From Vulcanimicrobiota bacterium (GTDB lineage: Bacteria > Vulcanimicrobiota > Xenobia > Xenobiales > JADMJV01): a stretch of 64,000 bases of DNA. Position numbers and translations under genes: made by a program. Every line of letters begins with the position of its first letter. Position 1 is the first letter of the stretch. The stretch lies in NCBI GenBank assembly GCA_019637395.1, contig JAHBVR010000005.1, positions 62,001 through 126,000 of the forward strand, in the 5' to 3' direction. The notes beneath the pieces are model-generated. The model was not told where the DNA came from, did no database searches, and saw only the letters and a program-made list of their open reading frames with translations. This document shows positions 7,988 to 17,100 of this stretch, piece after piece.

Positions 7988-8686
7988 ATGCTTCGGCTCT
8001 TTTTTCAGCATTTTCGACCCGGCCAGTTCCCGGTGCACGAGGCGGTGATGAGTGAGGAGCTGGCGCGACTGGAGAATTGCATCCGAAGGGGATTTGATCA
8101 GGAAGCGGCCCTGGCTTCAGGTGAGACAGCCCTACACTTAGCCTCCCATGTGGGTTTGCATCGGCAGGTCGAGCGCCTGCTGAAAGCCGGCGCCAATCCC
8201 GACGCGCGGAGCCACGACCGTCGAACGCCACTACATTTGGCAACGGTGGCCTGGGTGATCCCGCCCTGTTGCGAGCGCCGGGATCACGACGAGGCCGCGA
8301 GGTTAGAATGCTGCCGCCTGCTAGTGGAAGCGGGCGCCGACGTGAATGCCAGGTGTGCCAGGGGCTTGCAGTGTCTGCATTTGGTGTCCGGTCGCCAGCC
8401 CGCCATCTTGGAGTATCTGCTCGACCACGGGGCGGACGTCAACGGGGTCGATGACCTTGGGGCCACGCCGCTACACCATTTTTTCGCCCTCGGATGCACC
8501 GAACTGGAGCCTTACCAGATGTTGCTCGATTACGGGGCTGATCCGGCTCGGAAGAACCTTGAGGGCCAGAGTATCGCCGACCTATTCGCTCTGGAAGAGG
8601 CGGAGGACTGGTGGGGTAGCTACTCCGATTTTGCCGAAAAATTCCGGAGGATCCGAGAATTGCTCGGCGTTCCCGTCACCCGATAG
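7988..8686 (+). CDS. ankyrin-repeat protein
   Basis: 232 residues with about four ankyrin repeats from residue 45 to 200, marked by GETALHLASHVGLHRQVERL, RRTPLHLATV, a longer unit with LLVEAGADVNAR, LEYLLDHGADVNGVDDLG and LLDYGADPARKN. Repeat three contains an insertion (RRDHDEAARLE). An ATG at 7988 precedes a short basic N-terminus; the ATG at 8048 is an alternative. No signal peptide. Ankyrin proteins mediate protein binding; in accessory bacterial regions they often act as immunity proteins or effectors, but no partner gene is obvious here. Confidence 0.85.
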   Translation: MLRLFFQHFRPGQFPVHEAVMSEELARLENCIRRGFDQEAALASGETALHLASHVGLHRQVERLLKAGANPDARSHDRRTPLHLATVAWVIPPCCERRDHDEAARLECCRLLVEAGADVNARCARGLQCLHLVSGRQPAILEYLLDHGADVNGVDDLGATPLHHFFALGCTELEPYQMLLDYGADPARKNLEGQSIADLFALEEAEDWWGSYSDFAEKFRRIRELLGVPVTR

Positions 8687-8708
8687 GGTTCTGATTGACG
8701 ACTGCCGT

Positions 8709-8969
8709 CTACAAGGTCGGGTCCGGTAGGTTCTCGGGCAGTTTGATGTCGGCGGGCAGGTCAAACTCCTCGAGCGGTGCCCAGTGAATGAAGTAATCTT
8801 CGTCGCTGGCCCAGGCAATGCGCCCGTTGGCGGCCGCCAGAGCCCAGTAGTAACGGCCGACTCCGCCGTAGCCGCCCATCTCCAGGCTGTCCCCCTGGTC
8901 TTTAAGGCATTTCAACAGCCGGAAACTCGAGGTTGCCTGGCCTTCAAGGTAATGGGTGAGCAGCTTCAA
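8709..8969 (-). CDS. small hypothetical protein
   Basis: 86 residues, aromatic-rich (GRYYWALAAANGRIAWAS, then EDYFIHWAPLEEFDLP) and acidic. It converges with the ankyrin gene. The look is that of a SMI1/SUKH-like or other immunity-type small protein, but no signature allows a family call. Confidence 0.45.
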   Translation of the reverse strand: MKLLTHYLEGQATSSFRLLKCLKDQGDSLEMGGYGGVGRYYWALAAANGRIAWASDEDYFIHWAPLEEFDLPADIKLPENLPDPTL

Positions 8970-9136
8970 CTAAGATTCGCCTGGAGCAACGGTAACGAGA
9001 TCGGAACAGGACTAAGCCGATCCCCCAGGTCGTTCCGTGTCTTTTGGTCGAGATCCTGTCCGTGCCTTGGCCTTTCAGATTCTCGGCAAGTACACCTCCG
9101 AATCGAAACTTGGCACCGGCTGCCACGTTGAGCATC
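8970..9136. other. intergenic, nothing recognised
   Basis: Short gap between two minus-strand genes. The frames here have no ribosome site and unlikely composition. Confidence 0.3.
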
Positions 9137-10327
9137 CTACAGGGCCTCTCCTGAAACTACGAGCCGCCCGGCTTGCAGAGAGCGAACCGCGTCGAAAATC
9201 ACGATCCCGTCTTTTGTCAGTGCAGCCAGTTTTCCACCTCGCGGCGACGAGTTGGGTGTCTTTAATGTCTGCACTGCTCCGAGCCTTTTGCCGTCCCGCA
9301 TGTCGTATGCGACAAACTGATTGTTCGAGTCGACATAGGCAAATCGGGTTCCATGGACATAACTGAAGCCTTTGGTCGCACCCGGAATGACACTGCCGTT
9401 CTCGGCAAAGAGTCCGATTAGCTCTTTCGTTCTGGTAGAACTGATGGGGAACCCACCACAAAGGGTCCACCAGGATACCCTGTGATCCAACGGGCCGCGA
9501 TAGACAACTTTGTCCCGATTGAGCACCTCAAGACCCGCCGGCGTGCGCCGCCAATGCAGCTGTCCGTCTGCTCGGGCTTGCGGAGCAGGGTACTCGGAGG
9601 CCAGCCGCTGCAGGCCAGGATAGCTAATCCGGAGGTCACCTCCATTACAGAGCGCATGGGCAGCGTTCTCTGCGTAAGACACCATCATCAGCTGCTGGGT
9701 AATTCGGAATGTGGCCAGCGACGCGCCGGAGCTTGTGGAAAGTGCCTGGACACTGCTGGTGCTACCGTGGAATAAGACTTTGCCGTCGGGAGAGAAGGCG
9801 TTCTGGTAATATGTCGACTCTGGCCAGGACCAGCTATGCAGCGTCCGTCCCTTGTTGGCATCTAAAAGGATTCCCTTGTCAGAGCTGAGATAAAGCAACT
9901 TGCTGCCGGTGGGACTGAAGGCCAACCCAGGAGACAGTATTCGTGTCGCTGATCGATCTGAAAGCGAAAGCTTCCAAAGCTTCTTTCCCGTATGGCAATC
10001 GTAGACGGCAAGCGAGCCCTCGGGTTCACGCACCGCCAGTCGATGACCCTTTGGGTCCAGAGTCGTCCAAGCCTCGGAGGGAATGCCGGTCAAGTGCAAG
10101 ATCTGTCGGCGTGGCTCGAGCTGGAAGACCCAGACTTCCTCTTTGCGCTGGCATAGGATTCGACGACCATCGTCTGAGAAAGACAAGTAGTAATCGGAGG
10201 CGGCCGGTAGTGTGTCTTTTTTCGCCAAAGCCGGGGCTGCCGAGACAGTGAGAAGTGCAGCACTAAGAATAGTCTTTTTCCAGCCCGGCTCGACGATTCG
10301 CATGCACAGTTGCTTCGGGAATTTCAT
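9137..10327 (-). CDS. secreted beta-propeller-like (WD40-type) protein
   Basis: From the ATG at 10325-10327 the product is 396 residues. A basic N-terminus precedes a signal peptide (TILSAALLTVSAAPALA). The body is a series of strand-rich units with recurring patterns such as DYYLSFSDDGRRILC, AFSPTGSKLLYLSS and AFSPDGKVLFHGS, in line with WD40/YVTN-type propeller blades. No catalytic motif. Likely a periplasmic or surface binding protein. The IS21 element begins about 110 bp upstream of its start, so its original promoter region may have been altered. Confidence 0.65.
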   Translation of the reverse strand: MKFPKQLCMRIVEPGWKKTILSAALLTVSAAPALAKKDTLPAASDYYLSFSDDGRRILCQRKEEVWVFQLEPRRQILHLTGIPSEAWTTLDPKGHRLAVREPEGSLAVYDCHTGKKLWKLSLSDRSATRILSPGLAFSPTGSKLLYLSSDKGILLDANKGRTLHSWSWPESTYYQNAFSPDGKVLFHGSTSSVQALSTSSGASLATFRITQQLMMVSYAENAAHALCNGGDLRISYPGLQRLASEYPAPQARADGQLHWRRTPAGLEVLNRDKVVYRGPLDHRVSWWTLCGGFPISSTRTKELIGLFAENGSVIPGATKGFSYVHGTRFAYVDSNNQFVAYDMRDGKRLGAVQTLKTPNSSPRGGKLAALTKDGIVIFDAVRSLQAGRLVVSGEAL

Positions 10328-10440
10328 GTTGCGGGATTCGCAGCGAGGCATCCTCTGTCCTATTTTCTTGCCTGGCCCAATCGGCCGTATCAAAATGGCC
10401 GATCAGCCATCCAGGATCTGGTCCACTTTGCGGGCTGTCA

Positions 10441-10497
10441 TTGAGCACCCTAAAGGATCCACTCATGAGCGCCCACCGGGATCCAGAGGATCGTTTT
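10441..10497. repeat. IS21 left-end repeats
   Basis: Two direct copies of a GAGC(A/G)CC-N4/5-GGATCCA unit about 24 bp apart at the left end of the element. They match the inverted units at the right end (13150-13243). In IS21 such repeats are transposase-binding sites. Confidence 0.7.
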
Positions 10498-10617
10498 GCA
10501 CCCCCATGCAATCTTGGCGCCACCATGCAACCGAACTTCGTTGCACCCTACTTTGTCGAAAGTGAAATTGGCTCTCGGCCACCCATTATTTTTACCGAGT
10601 GTTGGGGAGTCCTGTTG

Positions 10618-11400
10618 TCACTCTCGGCTCTTGCTTTTACTACCGTTCTTTCCACTCGAACTATCCGAAGGCGCCCGGGGCTTCCGGCCGGAGTCCCCCT
10701 CGACCACCAGGCAGTGAGCATTGTCCCGCAGGCGATCCACCGTTGCCGAGGCAAGTAGCGGGTTGGAAAAGGCCTGGCCCCACTCGTTAAAGTCGAGGTT
10801 GCTGGTGATGATGATGGGATTGCGCTCGTGCCGCTCCGCGATCAGCTCGTGGAAGTCCTCATCCGACGGTGGCCGGAGCGCTTTCAGGCCGAAATCGTCG
10901 AGAATGAGTAAGTCTGCCCGGGTCAGGTTCGCGAACCGGCGCTCGTAACTGCCGTCAGCACGGCCGGCGTTCAAGTGGGCGAGCATCTTCGTCGTGCTCA
11001 GATAGAGCACGTCGTAGCCACGGCGGCAGGCAACGTGGCCCAGCGCCTGGGCTAAGTGACTCTTGCCAACGCCGCTCGGGCCCACGATCAACACGTTCGA
11101 CCTCTCCTCGATGAAGGAGCAGGTTGCAAGGTCGTAGATCAGGGCCCGGTTCAGGCGTGGTCGGGCGTCGAAGTCAAAACCTTCCAGTGTTTTGTTGGAC
11201 CGGAAACTGGCCCGCCGGAGCCGGGTCGTCAGCTTCTTTTGTTCCCGACGATCTACCTCATCGGTGGCAAGCTGCATCAGGAACTCGGTGTAGCTAAGCT
11301 TTTGGTCAATGGCCTGTCGGTTCCGCACTTCCAAGGTGTCCAGGATGCCCGACAGGCGCAGTTGCTTAAGTTTGGTGGTTAACTGAGGGGTCAGATTCAT
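10618..11400 (-). CDS. istB: IS21-family helper ATPase IstB
   Basis: 260 residues. AAA+ ATPase with Walker A GPSGVGKS at residues 107-114 and Walker B LLILDD at 164-169, preceded by the IstB N-terminal helical domain (LTTKLKQLRLSGILDTLE) and followed by the NPIIITSNL sensor segment. Its role is target-site selection and activation of IstA by ATP-dependent DNA remodelling. The C-terminus ends in a Ser/Lys-rich tail. It begins 110 bp downstream of istA. Confidence 0.93.
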   Translation of the reverse strand: MNLTPQLTTKLKQLRLSGILDTLEVRNRQAIDQKLSYTEFLMQLATDEVDRREQKKLTTRLRRASFRSNKTLEGFDFDARPRLNRALIYDLATCSFIEERSNVLIVGPSGVGKSHLAQALGHVACRRGYDVLYLSTTKMLAHLNAGRADGSYERRFANLTRADLLILDDFGLKALRPPSDEDFHELIAERHERNPIIITSNLDFNEWGQAFSNPLLASATVDRLRDNAHCLVVEGDSGRKPRAPSDSSSGKNGSKSKSRE

Positions 11401-11510
11401 CTTAAATTCTCCTTTATTTTACTAGATGCGATAACGGCCGAAACAGGGCCGCCGAGGTGGCGACCTGGCCCGAGCTCGGCTCGGGCGGTTGCTTGGAATC
11501 ACGGCGCCCT

Positions 11511-13085
11511 CTAGTTCATCGAGGGGCTAAACAGGTCAGACATCGGCCGTGCGAAGCGCGGAGAGAGCGCGGCAAAGGGCAGCTCAAGCTGGCCGGTTTC
11601 CGATTCGTCCATCGGCAACTGGTCAAGCCCGTGCTCCAGAATTTTCTTTACTGTGTGATAGCGAATGTTGTCGTAAGCAATCGCACGGCGGCAAGCGTTG
11701 TTCAGTCTCTTCGCGCCGTATTTTTTGGCCAACCGCAAGACACCCTGAGCAGCGCGTAGACGGTCCAGGACTTTATCACCAAGGAGTTCGCTGATGAACT
11801 CGACGCAAAAGTCGCCGATCCTTGTAGCCTGCTCCTTGCACCATGCCGGGGTCTGGTTCAGGTAGGCCATCTTCTCCTCAGGCAGGTGGTCGTTGTTGGT
11901 CAGCCATTGGCCGGATCGTGTTGCGCGTGGGTGGCAGGCGACCATCTCCAAATTCTGGAACAACATGACGGTAGAATCGCCAGCCCTCAAGTCCAACTGT
12001 TTGCCCACCAATCGAAAGGGCACCGAGTAATACGACTTCTGGAAAATCGCGTGGCAGTCAGGGTGGATTTTGGCAGTGGACCAGACGGCCAACTCCACCC
12101 TCTCCGCCGGCAGTGGCTTGAGTGCTGGCTTCTCTTCCTCCGCGAACACGGTTAATGGAACTAGATGGGTCGTTCCGTGGGTTCGATTTCCGGCTTCCCC
12201 CAGGACCCACTCCATCAACTGGCGATTGGCATCGCCGATGCCGGTGAACGTCCGAGGACTTTTGAGGAACGAGCGCTTTACATAGCGCACCCCAGACTCC
12301 ACTGTTCCTTTGTGTTCCGGAGTTTTGGCCACACACGGTGATACCTGAAAGCCGTAACCGCGGGCAAACTCCCCGTAGCTCCTTTGGACCTGCGGGTCGT
12401 AGTAACAGGCCCGGATGATGGCGGCCTTCAGGTTGTCCGGCATGATCTTGGTCGGCACTCCGCCCCAGAACTCAAACGCGTTGCGATGGCACCGGAGCCA
12501 GGTGCTGGCAGTCTGGTCCCAGACGATTTCGGCATACTGGTGGCGACTGTGTGTCAGTGTCATCACGAAGAAATGGGTCTTGCGCGGCTTTCCGGTCACC
12601 GGGTCAGGTAAAATAGGGCCAGAGCCAAAATCGACCTGGGCAACTTCGCCAGGGGAGAAGTGCAGCCGTACGACCGGGTCAGGAATCGTCGCGGAAAGCT
12701 TCCGGACGAAGCGTCGCACCGAAGATGGGCTGCCAGTGTAGCCGTGGTTTTTGTTGAGATAGCTCCAGATCGTCTGGGCTTCCATCTTCTGCTTAACCCA
12801 GCCAAGAACTAACTCACGATACGGCTCAACCTTTGAGGCTTGGGCTTGGCGAGGCTTTCTCCTGGCCTCCAGGGCAGCCAGAATCTCTTCCTGACTCGGC
12901 AACTCGGCTTCCGGATCCAGCCAGTTCATTTCCAGCGCAAGTCGTCGAATCTCATCGATCTTGCGCGGGCCCATCCGCAGGGCTGCCTGAATGAGTCGGC
13001 GGCCTTCGTTGCGCCGCAGACGGACGATTACATCCTGATAATGAAACACGTTGAGTCTCCTTCTTGCCACAAATGTGACCTCCAA
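11511..13085 (-). CDS. istA: IS21-family transposase IstA
   Basis: 524 residues. An N-terminal helix-turn-helix region (residues 14-56), then an HTH_21-like part (IWSYLNKNHGYTGSPSSVRR), then the DDE core with Asp152 (VAQVDFGSG), Asp217 (IMPDNLK) and Glu263 (KGTVESGVRYVKR), then the C-terminal beta-barrel. All three catalytic residues are present and the frame is open. The ATG at 13085 may be a few codons too early; the conserved part starts near FHYQDVI. Confidence 0.93.
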   Translation of the reverse strand: MEVTFVARRRLNVFHYQDVIVRLRRNEGRRLIQAALRMGPRKIDEIRRLALEMNWLDPEAELPSQEEILAALEARRKPRQAQASKVEPYRELVLGWVKQKMEAQTIWSYLNKNHGYTGSPSSVRRFVRKLSATIPDPVVRLHFSPGEVAQVDFGSGPILPDPVTGKPRKTHFFVMTLTHSRHQYAEIVWDQTASTWLRCHRNAFEFWGGVPTKIMPDNLKAAIIRACYYDPQVQRSYGEFARGYGFQVSPCVAKTPEHKGTVESGVRYVKRSFLKSPRTFTGIGDANRQLMEWVLGEAGNRTHGTTHLVPLTVFAEEEKPALKPLPAERVELAVWSTAKIHPDCHAIFQKSYYSVPFRLVGKQLDLRAGDSTVMLFQNLEMVACHPRATRSGQWLTNNDHLPEEKMAYLNQTPAWCKEQATRIGDFCVEFISELLGDKVLDRLRAAQGVLRLAKKYGAKRLNNACRRAIAYDNIRYHTVKKILEHGLDQLPMDESETGQLELPFAALSPRFARPMSDLFSPSMN

Positions 13086-13149
13086 TTTGGGTCCGTAGAC
13101 CGATAGAGGTCATGGCTAGATGAGCTCGAGGGCTAACCCATTCCGACAA

Positions 13150-13243
13150 CTGGATCCCGGTAGGTGCTCGCGGGTGGATCCTTTAGGTGCTCGCGAGTGG
13201 ATCCTATGTGGTGCTCACCAGTGGATCCCGGTAGGTGCTGGCA
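13150..13243. repeat. IS21 right-end repeats
   Basis: Four direct copies, spaced 23-24 bp, of a GTGGATCC-N5-GGTGCTC unit, the inverse of the left-end unit. These are the multiple terminal transposase-binding sites typical of IS21, not a CRISPR array: the units are short and the spacing is uniform with no unique spacers. Confidence 0.75.
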
Positions 13244-13354
13244 TCAATTGGTCAAATCCCCATACAGCCTGGAGATGAAGGCCGTGGCTTGACAAACAAC
13301 AGAAATGCCAGGCGCGGGATCGGACTCGCAAGTTGGGTGCCCTAAATCGACAAA

Positions 13355-13461
13355 GCCTGTGGAAGCTGCCGTGCCTATGGAAAAATGCTGGGGCATTTTT
13401 CCACAGGCACTTGGATAACTTGCTCGCTTAGGCTCGCAAGTTACCCACAGCTCCCACAGGC
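13355..13461. other. three-way-junction (cloverleaf-like) inverted-repeat structure
   Basis: An outer stem pairs 13355-13368 with 13448-13461 (14 bp, one mismatch). It encloses two hairpins: 13371-13388 with 13393-13410 (18 bp, one mismatch, 4-base loop) and 13416-13423 with 13436-13443 (8 bp perfect). No credible coding frame crosses it. It may be a structured RNA, a protein-binding site or a remnant of a small mobile element. Confidence 0.55.
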
Positions 13462-13569
13462 ACGACGACGATTACTATTGATAGATCTATATTTTATGGG
13501 GCTGGTGGCCGGGCTTCGCCCGGAACCGAGACGAACCCAGGGCCAGCACCGTGGGCGATAGCTGAGAGG

Positions 13570-13586
13570 CTGGCGCTTAGCGCCAG
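13570..13586. repeat. short perfect hairpin
   Basis: CTGGCGC-TTA-GCGCCAG, 7-bp arms with a 3-base loop. A further small hairpin, CCGGGC-TTC-GCCCGG, lies at about 13509-13523. Both belong to the hairpin-rich gap between the IS21 element and the immunity gene. Confidence 0.5.
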
Positions 13587-13595
13587 AACAAAGAA

Positions 13596-13617
13596 AAGCG
13601 GGCTCGCGGGCCCGCTT
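13596..13617 (-). terminator. probable Rho-independent terminator of the toxin-immunity operon
   Basis: Arms AAGCGGGC (13596-13603) and GCCCGCTT (13610-13617) with a 6-base loop. Read on the minus strand the hairpin is followed by TTTTCTTTG, so it fits a terminator for transcripts coming from the DUF4288-like gene that ends at 13738. Confidence 0.6.
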
Positions 13618-13670
13618 AAAGATCGGCTTGGTTGAAAGACTTCCGGGTATTTCGACCCCGGCGGTCGAGG

Positions 13671-13704
13671 GTTCGTGGTTGGGGCTCACGCCCCAACCAC
13701 GAAC
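13671..13704. repeat. perfect 15-bp inverted repeat after the immunity gene
   Basis: GTTCGTGGTTGGGGC (13671-13685) pairs perfectly with 13690-13704 around a TCAC loop. It lies 34 bases past the immunity-gene stop. There is no T tract on either side, so it may act in transcript stability or as a protein site rather than as a terminator. Confidence 0.6.
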
Positions 13705-13737
13705 TCACTTTACAGTGCCCAGAAACCCTGACGGTAT

Positions 13738-14097
13738 CTAGTCCGAAGTGCAAGGTTCGTCAAAGATCAGTGTAACAGCTTTCTGTTCCAACAAGTCTTG
13801 GATCTGCTCGCGTTTTGAGACTTCAAGTTCGACATAAGTCAACTCAATACCCGATTCGAGCTTGTCCTCCATCACTTCAATCAGCTTGCGCACGCCACAA
13901 AACACCATTCGAGCAGGCTTATCGTCACAGTGGGACGATCCCCACTCCAAGTCTTCGTGCTTCTTCCCAAGCGCAAGCGACTTGGCACTTGCCTCTTCTG
14001 AATTCTCCGCCTCAATCAAATGAATGTTCTCCCAAAGCGGAAACTTCTCTTGTCCTTCAAACTCAACCACATACAGGAGATGGGCACAGTACCACAT
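13738..14097 (-). CDS. DUF4288-like protein, probable immunity protein of the Rhs toxin
   Basis: 119 residues from the ATG at 14095-14097. A GTG at 14109, sharing a base with the toxin stop codon, is the alternative. It opens with MWYCAHLLYVVEFEGQ and continues with LWENIHLIEAENSEEASAK, the layout of DUF4288 proteins (WY start, then LxExxxLIxAxSxEEA). These small cytosolic proteins are commonly found just downstream of polymorphic toxins. Its position directly behind the YD-repeat gene strongly supports an immunity role. Family call by eye only. Confidence 0.6.
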   Translation of the reverse strand: MWYCAHLLYVVEFEGQEKFPLWENIHLIEAENSEEASAKSLALGKKHEDLEWGSSHCDDKPARMVFCGVRKLIEVMEDKLESGIELTYVELEVSKREQIQDLLEQKAVTLIFDEPCTSD

Positions 14098-14108
14098 CGC
14101 TTCCTCCA

Positions 14109-17100
14109 CTAACTATAATTAACTTCACCGCGCTTGCCCTTGTTGGCACAGCCCTCAAATTTAAGAGCCTGCTTGATCTTCATTTTCTTCGCAGAATCAG
14201 TTGTGTTTTTCAGCAGTTCTCGCAGCCATTTGCAAATGTCTTCCTTCGTGGCGCATCTACCCAGAGTCGTCCGAGCTAAGCGCGTATACTCATTGGACTC
14301 CTTGCTACCATTCTGAATGTCAGTAGATTGCCTCCTGCGCTCCTGAGCTTGCTTCATTCTCTCCCTCAGGTACTGGTCCTGAGACTTCGGAGTCGGCAAC
14401 CATTCTGGAACATGTCTGCCGTATCTGTAAAGCCATTCCGAGTACCCTTCCTGAGAATTCCGCAATGCGTCTGCTTCAAATTCATACTCTCCAGCCGAGC
14501 TGGGAGGCTGATAAGGCCAACGATTACGGTCGGTTCCTACCGGCACAGAGAAACCTCCGGGACCATCTGGGAGAGTGCCTCTCGTGTTAGGATTCCAGGG
14601 AACTGGCGCGGGCTCTGGCAAGCCCCCGCCGCCAAGATTGACGCTATCTGGCATCGACATTGGCGACCTGGGCAAAGCGCCGCCCATACCTCCACCAGGC
14701 AAAATGACTGGACTGCCACCGCCAGGCCCAAGCCCAGTCGGGTCACTGAGAGACGCGGGGCTGTTGCCGGTGTAGACATATAGATTCGCGCCGGCATCGT
14801 GACCAACCGGGTCACGGGATAGAAAACGCATCAATCGAGGGTCGTAGTGTCTTGCGCGCATATATACGAAGCCTGTCAAGGGATCTTTGCGACATGCAAA
14901 TCCCCCAACGAAGCTGTAGCACATACCGCCCGGCACGTTATCAAAGCTGCTTGCGAGGGCGTTACCCCAAGCATCTAGCTCGAATCTGGCAACGATGTCG
15001 CCTTGGTCATCGGTCACTAGACGCACTGAGCCCAGTGCGTCCGTGTGCACATCGTATCGATCCTCACCGCGAATGAAACTCAGCAATTCGCCTTCTGGAG
15101 CACAGTAAGTGGTCGTCAAAACGCCGTCGGTCTCGCGGATCACATCGACATTTTCCCACAAGAATGCCACCACTTGTGAGCCATCATCTCGAGAGAGCAT
15201 TCGCCCGAAATGGTCGTATGCATACGATACATCGACACTTCCTGGCCCCTGCACGCGGGTCAAAAAGTTACCATCCAGCGTGTCCCACGTATAAGTCCAC
15301 GTGTCCACACCGTTGGTCTTACCCGTCATATTACCGTTGAGGTCGTAAGAGAACGTCCAAGTATCGCCACCTACGTCCTGTCGCATCACCTGATTCAACG
15401 AATTCAGGCGCTCCCCAGAACTCCAACCAGCGTCGTCGCGGACGTCTTCGCTGACGCCCAGGTCGTCGATAGTCGTGATGCGCAGAATGTTCCCCGCCTC
15501 ATCATATCGGGTCCGTAAGACTCGCGAACCGGCATCACTACCGGCGTTGCAGGTCAGCTGGATGTCAGACAGAGTCGGCGTATCCGTCCCGTTGCCGGTC
15601 AGCACCGCCCGCACCATCGCATAGCGGCCCGTCTTGCCCGAGGGCAAGGCCTCGCCGGCGGGAGTCGTAAAATTCCCACCCCCGGTCGGCCCGAACCAGG
15701 CCGGAGGACTCACAAAGTCCTCGAACTCGGCGTAGTCGTCGGCGACGCAGACCTCCAGCTCCACGTCGCAGCCGGGGGGCAGGTCCTCCACCCATGAGAC
15801 CCTATCCCATGACACGGATCGACCCGCATCATATATAGGACTGGTGTAGACTCCTTCGGTCGCCAGAGCGTTACCGTTCCGCTGCAGGTTGCTGAAGTGG
15901 AAGCTCCCTGCGGTCTGCTTCCCGTAGAAGTTAATCACCAGATTCATGTCATAGGTCGGGGAAGACCCGGTCGTGAACAGCGTGCTCCAGGTCGAAGCCC
16001 CCTGTTCGCGGTGGTAACCCTTAAAGATGTCTCCGGTCCGGGTCAGGCGAATCTGGCCGGCCGGGAACAGGCTGGTGTACCCGAAGGCCGAGCTCGAGCC
16101 CGGTAGCACCTGGCGGAAAGCTACGTTGTTGGCGGAGTTGGTCGACTTGGTGATCTCGATGGCGAACCACGCATAAATTCCGGGATAAGAGGGGGCCTCC
16201 AGGGTGTTCGGGGTCACCGCCAACCGGGCCAACATTCGGCCTCCTGAGTGAGTGAAGGCCGGATCCACCCCGAGGTAGTCCAGAGAGACGTCAAAGTCTC
16301 CGCTCAACACCTCGTTGTGATAGAGGTCCACGTTGTGATCTACCGGGTAGATGTTTCTTTCCGGGTAGCCCCCCCAGGAAGCGCTGTGAAACTCGTTGTC
16401 GATGCCCACGTGGTTGTCGACGGGAGCCCGGTGCAAGTGGCTCTGGTTGTGCAGTGCTCTTGGATAGGTGTAATGCAAGCCGTCCTTATGGCGCAGCTCG
16501 CATCCCACCGTGTCCATCTCGCCGGGAGCGCCTTGCTGGGTCAGTTGGCGACTCTCCACCCTCCAACGCTGCAAATTCAGCTCCGGGCCGGCAAAGTTGT
16601 CGTTGAACGGCAGCAGCTTCATGGTCTGCGTATTGTCGTCGAACTCCAGGCGCTGCCATTGGCCCTGTCTCCACACCGAGGGCTGATGAATGCAGAAGCG
16701 GTTATGGCTCTCCTCCACCAGGCGTCCGGCGCTATCGGTCAGGTAGGTGAAGGTGTCCAGATCGGTCTGCTGGGCGATGCGATCGCCCGCCAGACTGTAC
16801 CCGTAGCGCATCTCCATAAGAGGCTCGCTGCCCTGCACCACCTTGCTCAGCAATTTGCCCACGATGTCATACGACATCAGGTCGGTGAGCGAATTGTTGT
16901 GGCTGATCTGGGTGCAACGCCCGTCCGCATCATATTGCATGGAGGTGGTGTCTGCGTTGGCGTCCTCCACCGTCAGCAAGCGGCCCACGTCGTCTCGGCC
17001 CAGGCTGGGCACGCTCCAAATGACCTCATCGCCCCCGTAGCGGGATGAACCGTAGCGAGCCACACCATAGAAGGCTCCCTCTTTCAGGCTCATCCTCTGG

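Larger units (their letters stand above)
10436..13250 (-). mobile_element. IS21-family insertion sequence, apparently complete
   Basis: About 2.8 kb with istA and istB in the usual order on the minus strand. Both ends carry multiple short repeats of the GAGCACC-N4/5-GGATCC type, as is normal for IS21. The exact outer bases and target duplication could not be fixed by eye, so the boundaries are good to roughly 10 bases. Nothing looks broken. Confidence 0.85.

Noticed and set aside
13150-13243. four evenly spaced repeats suggestive of a mini-CRISPR
   Set aside because: They are IS21 terminal repeats mirrored at the other element end; spacing is only 23-24 bp.
13441-13689. 82-residue minus-strand open frame in the hairpin-rich gap
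   Set aside because: Crosses several perfect inverted repeats, has no ribosome site and is Arg/Ser/Pro-rich in the way of non-coding GC-rich DNA.
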